Assembly (NCBI GenBank): GCA_023091735.1
Contig: JALKBU010000688.1
Span: 1-27,820, forward strand
Length of the DNA stretch: 27,820 bases
Origin: Trichomonas tenax
Lineage: Eukaryota; Parabasalia; Trichomonadida; Trichomonadidae
Reading direction: 5' to 3'
The notes below the pieces were generated by a model. That model did not search any database. It was not told where the DNA came from and saw only the letters and a program-made list of their open reading frames with translations. Positions 18,082 to 25,488 of the stretch are shown in pieces. A program made the position numbers and the translations under genes. How positions within the stretch are numbered: position 1 is the stretch's first letter; the number at the start of each line of letters is the position of its first letter.

Positions 18082-19491
18082 CTACGATAGCGAGGTAAGT
18101 TGAAACAGTGTAGCGACTAAACCGAAAACGATGAGCAGGATACAGAGTATATTCTGCCAGTGATAGAATTTCTTCTTCGAGATCTTAACCCACATTAAAG
18201 GCGGGAATACGAAGTCAACGAGCGTTCCTCCCAAAGCACCACCAATGGCGAGGACTGGACCAGCGTTTGGCAAGAAAATGGCGATGATAACAGGAATAGA
18301 ATTGAAGACAAAGAAGAGTACAATTCTTCTCCATCCATCGATCTTTGTGGCGTCATTCTGCTTGAATAAAAGCTGTCCCCAGCTTCCTTTGATTGACTGG
18401 CCGCAGCATGGATAAGAGCAGCACACGACGATCAAGAATGTGGCACGTGTAATTGTAATCAAGATGTCATTATCTGGGAATGAGTTGAGAATGATTGTTT
18501 CGATTTTATCATCGCCGAAAATCAAATATCCGATGATAGCAGGCAAAGCAACAATCACGAAACACATCGTTGAAGCGGACGCAGACACAATAGAGCGCTT
18601 CTTCAAGTCTTTGTTGTAAGAACTGATGATTGGAAGAACAACGACAGGAAGAGCGAAAGCAAGACCGTACATGGCGACAGCTGAGAAGAAACCGAATCCA
18701 AACTTCGCAATAGTGATGTTGCCAACACCATGCTTCGGGAATTCTTGAATTGCTTTGATAATCATCACGATTTGGAACCAACCAATGCAAGCGAAGTTGA
18801 CGTATGAAGTGTAGCTGATGAATGAGATGTCCTTTGGAATGGACAAAGCTCCAGGGATGCAAATCCAGAAGATTAAAAGTGTGACGGCTCTTTTCCATCC
18901 ATCGACGACATTGAGGCCGGCTAAGCGGAGCCATGACATAACAGAGTCTGTTCCAATGATCAAATATGACACTTCCGCAGAGTAAAGGAAGAGCATTGAC
19001 AAAATCGAGAGAGTGACTGAACCAATCTTTCCAAATGTCTTGAATGCAAGATCATCTAAGCCAGTGGATGATGTTCTCGATTGAAGTTTCACTGTCAACA
19101 CAGTTGCAGTGTGAGATAAAACAGCAATAATGGCAAGAAGGATGACAGAAGGAATTATACCGATGTATTGCATAGCATATGGGACACCAAGTATACCAGC
19201 ACCGAGAAGTGAGTTAAGTAAGTTCAAAATTGTCGCGAATCTGCGAACACGACCAGGCTCATCGAATTTGGACTTATTTTTAGGGTTCTCGTCAAGCTCA
19301 TCCTCTTCTATAATAGGTTGACCGTCTTCTGCTGTTTCTTTATCAACTTCTTCATTCTCATCAGGAACGGAGTTCGGTATACCATCGAAACCCACGGATT
19401 GATCGTCGTTGATGACAATCTCTGGGTCGCCGCTTTTGTGGCTTGAAGACATTTCTTCCATTGTGTTCATTTCATTCTCGAGATCAGACAT
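18082..19491 (-). CDS. AAAP-family amino-acid transporter (probable C-terminal frameshift)
   Basis: The frame codes for 469 aa. After an acidic cytosolic N-terminus (about 1-78) comes the AAAP/SLC38-type start of helix 1, ATILNLLNSLLGAGILGVPYA (about 86-106), followed by about ten more hydrophobic helices, as usual for this family of H+- or Na+-coupled amino-acid transporters in plasma or vacuolar membranes. The substrate cannot be told. The frame ends at a TAG (18084-18082) inside the last helix region, after FGLVATLFQLTSLS. In another frame the DNA continues VSTYLAIVDAIKFLKGQ and stops at a TAA at 18055-18053 that merges into TAAA. This is the C-terminus and stop/polyadenylation layout expected for the family, so an indel of 1-2 nt near 18100-18115 (real or a sequence error) probably truncates the ORF. 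The ATG at 19491 is the first in frame. Confidence 0.9.
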   Translation of the reverse strand: MSDLENEMNTMEEMSSSHKSGDPEIVINDDQSVGFDGIPNSVPDENEEVDKETAEDGQPIIEEDELDENPKNKSKFDEPGRVRRFATILNLLNSLLGAGILGVPYAMQYIGIIPSVILLAIIAVLSHTATVLTVKLQSRTSSTGLDDLAFKTFGKIGSVTLSILSMLFLYSAEVSYLIIGTDSVMSWLRLAGLNVVDGWKRAVTLLIFWICIPGALSIPKDISFISYTSYVNFACIGWFQIVMIIKAIQEFPKHGVGNITIAKFGFGFFSAVAMYGLAFALPVVVLPIISSYNKDLKKRSIVSASASTMCFVIVALPAIIGYLIFGDDKIETIILNSFPDNDILITITRATFLIVVCCSYPCCGQSIKGSWGQLLFKQNDATKIDGWRRIVLFFVFNSIPVIIAIFLPNAGPVLAIGGALGGTLVDFVFPPLMWVKISKKKFYHWQNILCILLIVFGLVATLFQLTSLS

Positions 19492-20561
19492 CTATAAACT
19501 TTGAAAATTTTTGTTCTATGGGCACTATCAATTATTTGAATAGTTTACAAACTCGGGTTCAGGAAAAACCGTTAAACCCTCTCTTAAAACGAAAAATCCA
19601 ATCTTTATGCAATTCACTCCAGTTCATGTTATAGATCATAAATACATCAAAAATTAATTTCATTTAGCGTCCCATTGAAAATTTAAATTAAAAGAGACTT
19701 TTTATTTTTATTTTTAGCATTGCCAGGTGTCGTCTTTTCAAGGGATCAATGCTGTGGATAGATGAGGTTTTGTTGGTAGTTTATTGAACTCTTTGTATAT
19801 TTTCATGCTTATGCGTTTTGTTGGCCAATTGAGAAATTTTTTCCAAGAAAATTCATGAAATTGCCTGAAAAGAACATATAGACCTAAAAATACTCCGAGG
19901 ATGCTCATTTTTGCATCAATTTGGAAAGTTAAATTTCAGAAAATTATCCCAAAGAGCCATGGGTTGGGAGCTATAAATCCTTACTATGCTGTGAAAGGGC
20001 CACCTTAAGACCACTCTAAAACCATATAAAGATATTCTTATTCAAATTCATCTTTGCAGGTTGAGATATAGCCTTCGGAACATTACCTTTGATATAATTT
20101 CTTCAAGTTTAATGTTTTGACTTCACAAATCATCTTTTTCTCAATTTTTGAAAATGTCTTGATATAAAATTGTCATTATGCATATTCGGAAGTTGTTATA
20201 ATACCCCAAAGTAATGTCTAAGCACAATATATTATTGAGCAATGGATCCAAGCAAAAATATTTTGTTTCAAAAACATTATTGAACATATAGATATTGATG
20301 ATCAAGTATCATTATATACTATTTGAGTTGATGTTATTTTCATCATGCAATTGTTCAAAAACGAAAATATATTTTGATGAAAAAATATTTTTTGAAATTC
20401 AACAAGATCTTTTAATGCGATGATGTATACAGCGAGCATGACTTATAGCCAAGTTACCAAGAAAAACCATTAAAATATGAAAAAATCCAAAATATCTTCA
20501 AAATTCAGTGCTCTAATTGTTAAAAATCGACAATTTATAGCCAAAATAGTGCAATAACATT
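19492..20561. other. Long divergent intergenic region
   Basis: About 1.1 kb between the divergently transcribed transporter (minus) and the small basic protein (plus). No supportable ORF, RNA gene or repeat is seen. It should hold the promoters of both genes. Confidence 0.5.
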
Positions 20562-20573
20562 TCACTTTTCATC

Positions 20574-20580
20574 TCATTTT
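20574..20580 (+). promoter_or_regulatory. Initiator (Inr) element
   Basis: TCATTTT fits the trichomonad Inr and would give a 38-nt leader before the ATG at 20614. A second candidate, TCACTTT at 20562-20568, would give 50 nt. The sequence alone does not decide between them. Confidence 0.45.
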
Positions 20581-20613
20581 TTTATTTTGATAAATTTTCC
20601 ATTTTCGTTATAA

Positions 20614-21120
20614 ATGTCAGTTCTTGGGAGGCGAGCCGAGATAAGGACTCCCAGATCTGCAAGAGACATAATACTTAACAAAAACAAGCAAAATTCGAAT
20701 CGTAGGCCCGCAAATTTAATTATTCACACAGATGCGATGCATATAAATGTTGATAAATCAAAGCATTACGGAAGAAAATCGAAAATGATTTTATCTCCAT
20801 TACAACTTTCGCCTCCTTCGCAGTTTAATTCGCCTTTTGAAATCGTTGAACCCCCAAAAAACGATTTTAATGAAGTTGTTATCGTCAATCACATGAATAA
20901 AGAAAATTTGCAACAGTATTTATCGATGAATCCTCCGGAAAAGAAAACATCAAATAAAAAATCTGAATCAGGTTTCATGAAGCAATTTAAGAGTTCATTC
21001 GAAATTCAGCAGTTGAATTTCCAATTACAATTGGCTCAAATTCAAGGTCAACTCAATCTTCAATTTTTAAATCTCAATAAGAAACTTGATAAGATCGAAG
21101 AAAAACCAGAAAAAGACTAA
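20614..21120 (+). CDS. Hypothetical basic protein with Gln/Leu coiled coil
   Basis: The protein is 168 aa and not recognised. The N-terminal half is basic and looks disordered (LGRRAEIRTPRSARDIIL, then short Ser/Pro segments LSPLQLSPPSQFNSP that could be phosphorylated). The C-terminal part (about 120-165) is a likely coiled coil rich in Gln and Leu (FEIQQLNFQLQLAQIQGQLN, then LQFLNLNKKLDKIEE). There is no signal peptide, membrane segment or catalytic motif. Plausible roles are adaptor or oligomerising subunit, but this is only inferred from shape. The ATG at 20614 has Inr candidates 38-50 nt upstream, which supports it as a real gene. Confidence 0.7.
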   Translation: MSVLGRRAEIRTPRSARDIILNKNKQNSNRRPANLIIHTDAMHINVDKSKHYGRKSKMILSPLQLSPPSQFNSPFEIVEPPKNDFNEVVIVNHMNKENLQQYLSMNPPEKKTSNKKSESGFMKQFKSSFEIQQLNFQLQLAQIQGQLNLQFLNLNKKLDKIEEKPEKD

Positions 21121-21737
21121 TACATTTCAGCCATTAATTCCTCATCAACATTTATCAAAATATTTTTCTGAGTCACAAATTTCGCTATTCGAATTGCAAT
21201 ATTCGTATAACACATTAGAAATAGCGCAGTATATTTGATTTCAAACTGATACAAGGTTCATCGCATTATTTTTCAAAGAAATTCGAAATGATTCGATTTA
21301 AATCAAGTTAGACCAAAAATAATTACTACAATCAATTATAATCGATAATTCCTACAATTGCTTTTCATTTATATTAATGTATAAAATAATAATATTAGTA
21401 AATCAATGCATTTTACAATTTCAAACTATAGCCACACTAACTAAATTCTTATCATGAAAGAGAAATTGCATAATTTGTTAAATATAATTTGAAAATTTCT
21501 GTTTTCAATAAGAAAACCAAATCCTTAGTTTAAAATATTTAAACTATATGTGCAAAAGTTTGGCTTGATAACAATTGAGTGCTCTAAACTAATTAGTTTT
21601 AAAATGAATAGTTTGATCTAAAACATAGATGCTTAAATAGAATATCAATAGTTTTGCCATATCTTTTAATATAGTAACTCAGCAATATGGTAAAATGATA
21701 TAGGTTAAATGAACTAAAAATGAAGATTTATTGAGTT
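21121..21737. other. Intergenic region
   Basis: A/T-rich, with no supportable gene. A short string near 21425 (AAACTATAGCCACACTAAC) resembles one near 25136 (AAACTATGAGCCACATTAAC); both lie upstream of plus-strand genes, by about 310-350 bp. Confidence 0.4.
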
Positions 21738-21756
21738 ATGGACAATTATAATATTG

Positions 21757-21763
21757 TCACTTT
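21757..21763 (+). promoter_or_regulatory. Possible initiator element of the ankyrin gene
   Basis: TCACTTT matches the Inr consensus. If it is used, the ATG at 21738 is not transcribed and the first in-frame ATG (21895) would have an unusually long leader of about 136 nt. It may instead be coding sequence. Confidence 0.3.
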
Positions 21764-21894
21764 TCTTTCTTTTTTTGATAGAAAGATTGATTGAATTAGA
21801 GGAACTGCTTTGTAATTTCCGGCCAAACGAAGTAGAAACAGTCAAAGAAATAATAAATACAAAGTTCAGCGATCTTAAGGACGACATTTTCTAT

Positions 21895-23199
21895 ATGTTA
21901 TGCGATTTATATGATATTCGAGAATATCACTATACACCGATCATTGATATTATGAAAACTATATTACCACCGGACGTGCTGTACCATAGAACTCATAGTT
22001 TGGTAAACAATATTTCGACTATTAGTCGTAATTTGGGACACCACGTTTGTAAACAAGGTTCTGCAGAATATGCAATACTCAATGACGACGTTTCATCTTT
22101 CGCACCATTTTTATTAATGAATACTTCAGATGATGAAGAAGATAAAAATGAAACATTTGATTTCACATATTATTATCTAATGACTGCAATACACTGTGGA
22201 AGTTCTTCTATATTCAAATATCTACTTCTCAATGGTGGAATTCTTCGCGAAACGTTCACAGAATATGCAGTTATCGGAGGAAACAAAGAGATAATTGAAA
22301 CAATGTTTGATAAAGGATTTTCTTTCGAAAATTATCTTCCAACTGCAATTAAATACCACAGAAATGATGTTGCAATGTGGATTATGTCAACATATCAAAA
22401 ATATATTGAACATTTAGGTCCTTATTGCATTTCTGTGAGAAATTTGGCTTTATTCGTTCAAAACAATTGTTCATTTTGGGAAAAAGATGAAGCGGACAGA
22501 GATAGTTTAGCGATTGCTGTAGAACTCAATAATATTGAACTTTGTAAAATTATATTAAGCGAAAGCAATAAATCAATCAATGATTTCGACAAATTGGGAT
22601 TTAATCCATTAATGATTGCTTGCAAGAACGGAAATCTTGAATTAGCTAAAATTCTTGTTGAAAACGGTTCAGATGTGAATCTTTCTTCTCCAAAAGGTTA
22701 CAAATCCAAACTATTTTTTGGCGATAATCAAGAAGAAGATGATGTTCATGCACTCTCTGATTATGTGAAATCAAATCACATCGCATTCGAATCGCTCAAT
22801 TACAAAGGCACAACAGCTCTTCTTTGTGCTGCACAAACCGGATGTCACAGTGTTTGCAAGTTCTTGATTGAAAATGGTGCTAATGTCAGTGCATTTAATA
22901 GCAATAGAAAGAGTGCATTGCTATACGCAGTTTCAGGTAGCAACATTGAATTATGCAAACTTTTAATTGAGCACAATGTTGATCTTGATTTTCAAGACAT
23001 CGATGGAAAAACAGCTCTTCACATTGCCGCATTAGAGAATCAGATAGAAATAGGAATGCTTTTAATTAGATCTGGTGCAAACACAAGCATTGCTGATCAC
23101 CACAATGATATTCCAGTCTCAGCTGCCGCGCGCGTTTGCAACAACGAATTCACAGCAGAATATCGTAAATCGGTTGCAGAAATGCGTTCAGGAAAATGA
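21895..23199 (+). CDS. DUF3447/ankyrin-repeat protein
   Basis: From the first in-frame ATG the protein is 434 aa, but the frame is open from 21754 and the upstream codons (LIERLIELEELLCNFRPNEV) look like real protein. The likely original start is the ATG at 21738 (MDNYNIVTFLSF), which is one base out of frame with the rest at a T7 run (about 21770-21776). The middle carries a DUF3447-like helical repeat region (TAIHCGSSSIFKYLLLNGG...YAVIGGNKEIIETMFDKGF). The C-terminal half has four ankyrin repeats (GFNPLMIACKNGNLELAKIL, GTTALLCAAQTGCHSVCKFL, KSALLYAVSGSNIELCKLL, GKTALHIAALENQIEIGMLL), with an insert of about 35 residues between the first and second (SPKGYKSKLFFGDNQEEDD...). Such proteins bind other proteins; no partner can be inferred. 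The family is large in trichomonads. Confidence 0.85.
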   Translation: MLCDLYDIREYHYTPIIDIMKTILPPDVLYHRTHSLVNNISTISRNLGHHVCKQGSAEYAILNDDVSSFAPFLLMNTSDDEEDKNETFDFTYYYLMTAIHCGSSSIFKYLLLNGGILRETFTEYAVIGGNKEIIETMFDKGFSFENYLPTAIKYHRNDVAMWIMSTYQKYIEHLGPYCISVRNLALFVQNNCSFWEKDEADRDSLAIAVELNNIELCKIILSESNKSINDFDKLGFNPLMIACKNGNLELAKILVENGSDVNLSSPKGYKSKLFFGDNQEEDDVHALSDYVKSNHIAFESLNYKGTTALLCAAQTGCHSVCKFLIENGANVSAFNSNRKSALLYAVSGSNIELCKLLIEHNVDLDFQDIDGKTALHIAALENQIEIGMLLIRSGANTSIADHHNDIPVSAAARVCNNEFTAEYRKSVAEMRSGK

Positions 23200-23252
23200 A
23201 ATTTAAATGTTTATTATTTTGAAAATTTTTATGGCAAAATATATTTCTTTTC

Positions 23253-23327
23253 ATGCTTTATCATGATGTTGAAATTATTGACATTACAGAAAAAATTAAT
23301 TTTTTCTTCATCAAGAATATTATTTAA
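23253..23327 (+). pseudogene. Fragment of the small membrane-anchored protein family
   Basis: The 15 bases ATGCTTTATCATGAT occur here (23253-23267) and in the gene at 23618 (23639-23653). In the next 36 bases about 23 also match, in the same reading frame: MLYHDVEIIDITEKI here against MLYHDSEVRGIIEEI there. The frame ends at a TAA (23325-23327). It is taken as a decayed third copy of the tandem family. Confidence 0.5.
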
Positions 23328-23380
23328 ACAAATACATTGATTCCAAAACAAATTTTGGATTACCTCAGTTTGTCATATCC

Positions 23381-23402
23381 AAAAAAAAAAAAAAAAAAAA
23401 AA
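23381..23402 (+). repeat. Run of 22 A
   Basis: An uninterrupted A22 tract lies 182 bp after the ankyrin gene's stop and between two copies of the small tandem family. It could be a simple homopolymer, a retroposed tail or an assembly-length-uncertain site. No target-site duplication was recognised. Confidence 0.9.
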
Positions 23403-23505
23403 CAATTGTTGTAACTAAATAATAACCAAAAGTTTTCGAAGAGGCAACAGATAATAAATTTTTAGAACCTGCAATACTATAGTTTCTATAATGTAAAGAC
23501 ATATA

Positions 23506-23530
23506 TTTGACACGCAAATGCAGTGTCAAA
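23506..23530. repeat. Inverted repeat TTTGACAC / GTGTCAAA
   Basis: Two perfect 8-bp arms (23506-23513 and 23523-23530) flank a 9-base loop. It lies about 90 bp upstream of the small tandem gene. The right half with its flank (CAGTGTCAAAATTCAC) has a counterpart upstream of the second copy (CAGTGACATTCAAAATTCAC, from about 24131), so the upstream region was duplicated with the gene. Confidence 0.6.
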
Positions 23531-23617
23531 ATTCACGATATCATTGTATCCGTTCATTGACTAAACTTTTGTTTTCTTTCAAAATTGTCAAAAATTAAAA
23601 ATATACTTTTTTTCCTT

Positions 23618-24061
23618 ATGATTTTGCTGATGTTGTTGATGCTTTATCATGATAGTGAAGTTCGTGGGATTATTGAAGAAATTAGATATATCAGAGCCGA
23701 AGTTTCACACATACAGTTTCTGCTTCATCAAAAACAATTTTCTCAGTCATTCAACGAATTTTACTTGTCCAAACATTCCACAAAGCATGCGTTGACTCTA
23801 AAACAGAATTTTCTCAGTTTGTCAAAAAATCTTAATCCAAAAACAAACTTTATATTCGATATTCCAATGAGTTTTGATGCAAAGGTCCCTGAAGAAATTG
23901 AAGATGATCCAATTCCTTCTTTAGATGATGCAGGTAATGAAACAGACCCAAATACAACAGATCATACTGTTTATCTAGTTGGACAATCTCCATTTTATAA
24001 ATCTCCATCAGGAATACCTAATTCACACCATCTGAAAAGAAATCATTATTTTCTAAAATAA
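23618..24061 (+). CDS. Small membrane-anchored protein, tandem copy 1
   Basis: From the first in-frame ATG the protein is 147 aa; I do not recognise a named family. It opens with a hydrophobic stretch (MILLMLLMLY), then a charged helix (GIIEEIRYIRAEVSHIQFLL), then a polar, acidic part (PEEIEDDPIPSLDDAGNETD). The open frame continues upstream to a stop at 23558-23560 and adds KIKNILFFL in front of the ATG, which would complete a standard signal anchor; no ATG is present there, so the true start may have been lost. The stop TAA (24059-24061) lies inside a perfect hairpin. The next gene downstream is a diverged duplicate with the same hydrophobic-then-EIRxIRAEV layout. Probable membrane-anchored protein; the function is not known. 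Confidence 0.6.
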   Translation: MILLMLLMLYHDSEVRGIIEEIRYIRAEVSHIQFLLHQKQFSQSFNEFYLSKHSTKHALTLKQNFLSLSKNLNPKTNFIFDIPMSFDAKVPEEIEDDPIPSLDDAGNETDPNTTDHTVYLVGQSPFYKSPSGIPNSHHLKRNHYFLK

Positions 24062-24075
24062 AAATTATTTTAGAA
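24051..24075 (+). terminator. Perfect 3' hairpin over the stop codon (copy 1)
   Basis: Arms TTCTAAAATAA (24051-24061) and TTATTTTAGAA (24065-24075) pair perfectly over 11 bp, with an AAA loop. The stop codon TAA is the end of the left arm and runs into AAA, the trichomonad polyadenylation signal. A near-identical hairpin follows copy 2. A role in 3'-end formation is inference. Confidence 0.55.
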
Positions 24076-24274
24076 CTTTTTTTTGCATTCATCAAAGCCC
24101 ATTAACAAACACTAGAATTGATACATTATACAGTGACATTCAAAATTCACCCTCAGCAAAAATTTACATCACCAAAATCACAAATGATTGAATGAAGTTA
24201 AACCTCAAATTTATTCCTTTGATTTTATATTCCAAACTTTTGTGATTATAAACATAAATCTATCTCTCAACAGG

Positions 24275-24734
24275 ATGCTGAAATATACATTTTCTAATGC
24301 TGTAATAAAAGCAAAACTTCGATCGAAAATTTTATATAAAAATCATTTTAAATTATTTTCAATGTTCTTCGCATTGTTTATGATGTGCTTTTGCTTCAAT
24401 GATGTCAACGGCATTGTATAAGAAATCCGAGCTATTAGGGCTGAAGTTGACAACTTGAAAAGTTTACTTGAGCAAAAATATCAGAAACAATATCCATGTA
24501 TTCAAAATGTAGAGGTTTCTAGAGGTGCAAGAAGGTCTATTCAATATGAACGGACTCCCAGCATCATTAAATATAGAGGTGCAAGACTGTCTCGCCAACC
24601 TCAACGGACTTCCTATATCGTTGAATCTAGAAGCCCAAGGATTCAAAGTAGATTTTCCACCCAATTTGGTACATTTTCTGAAGTTTCTAGACAAACTCGA
24701 ACCCCAACTCCAACCCAAGTTCCCAGAGCCATAA
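24275..24734 (+). pseudogene. Small membrane-anchored protein, broken copy 2
   Basis: An ATG at 24275 starts a frame with a hydrophobic segment (SMFFALFMMCFCF), then NGIV, a TAA (24419-24421), and EIRAIRAEVDNLKSLLEQK in the same frame. Copy 1 has GIIEEIRYIRAEV here, so a single GAA-to-TAA change explains the stop. Further on, 24510-24525 reads TAGAGG-TTTC-TAGAGG: a 10-bp duplication shifts the frame. After it the protein-like frame is another one, with 18-residue repeats of the type EVQxxLxNxNGLPxSLN at 24520-24573 and 24574-24627, and a partial third from 24628. That frame ends at a TAA at 24732-24734. The two full repeats differ mainly by synonymous third-base changes in this frame, showing it was once translated. 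So two separate lesions inactivate this duplicate. Confidence 0.6.
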
Positions 24735-24811
24735 CAAGAGCTGATGTTCAGGCATTTTTGAAAATGCCAATGTCCAACACAGAAAGGGAACAGTGAATGG
24801 CAAACGTTTAT

Positions 24812-24836
24812 TTCTAAAATAAAAATTATTTTGGAA
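24812..24836 (+). terminator. 3' hairpin of copy 2
   Basis: TTCTAAAATAA, AAA loop, TTATTTTGGAA. It is identical to the hairpin of copy 1 except for one base, which still allows a G-U pair. The flanks differ, so this segment is more conserved between the copies than the coding parts. Confidence 0.5.
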
Positions 24837-25209
24837 TCAATATATATAAGCTCTGACTTAATTGAAGCTCATTTATATTTATATTTAGAATAAGCTTAAT
24901 GCCCGTAACGTTCAAAATAATTAAGGAACTTGAATTATGAATCCTGCAATATTTTTTTTTTGAATAGAGTCGTATGAATATTTTGTAAAAACACTCAGAA
25001 TATTAATCCATACGTTGCACAAGCATGGAGTTTGATACGTGAACATTAATCTGCATAACATTGATGAAAAACAAAGATAGGTTAGTTTTGTTCTAAAGCT
25101 CTCATAAATGGTTTAATACTCAAGTTACAATTAAACTATGAGCCACATTAACGCATTCTTTTGAGATGCATATATACCTATTATATATATCTCGAGATCA
25201 AGGTTTAAG
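24837..25209. other. Intergenic region
   Basis: A/T-rich, with no supportable gene or RNA. Part of the long 5' region of the TKL kinase. Confidence 0.5.
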
Positions 25210-25214
25210 TGAAT

Positions 25215-25466
25215 ATGACATAACTTTATATGTCAAAATGACTAAAAACATAATTTACTCGGCATACTTACATTTTAGACATTTTACAAAACAAAAAGTC
25301 AGTTTACTTGACAAAATTATATTTTGACATGTCATATGCCGTGCGACAAACATTTAATTTACACATCATAATTTCAGTTTTGACATTTTATATGTCAAAT
25401 ATTCAGATTACACGGCAAAAATGCTTTTGACATATCATTTGACAATAATAAAATTTACTTGACAGG
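25215..25466. repeat. Cluster of TGACA/TGTCA motifs upstream of the TKL kinase
   Basis: About nine TGACA or TGTCA cores occur in 250 bp, many as TTTTGACAT or its complement: near 25217, 25231, 25309, 25324, 25329, 25381, 25393, 25428, 25439 and 25459. TTTACTTGACA occurs twice (about 25303 and 25453). ATATGTCAAA at about 25390 and TTTGACATAT at about 25427 form an inverted repeat with 10-bp arms. The cluster stops right at the promoter. It may be an array of binding sites or a decayed repeat. Confidence 0.5.
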
Positions 25467-25469
25467 ATT

Positions 25470-25476
25470 TCATTTT
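25470..25476 (+). promoter_or_regulatory. Initiator (Inr) element of the TKL kinase
   Basis: TCATTTT, a full match to the trichomonad Inr, predicts a start of transcription at 25472 and a 17-nt leader before the ATG at 25489. Confidence 0.7.
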
Positions 25477-25488
25477 TTTTTCTAAAAG

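Noticed and set aside
11734..19746. Shared 12-mer GTGTCGTCTTTT near 11734 and 19729.
   Set aside because: The flanks show no further similarity; a chance match is likely.
24188..24275. Possible 3' splice site (CTCTCAACAG) just before the ATG at 24275.
   Set aside because: It does not fit the strict trichomonad intron end (ACTAACACACAG), and no matching 5' splice site was seen.
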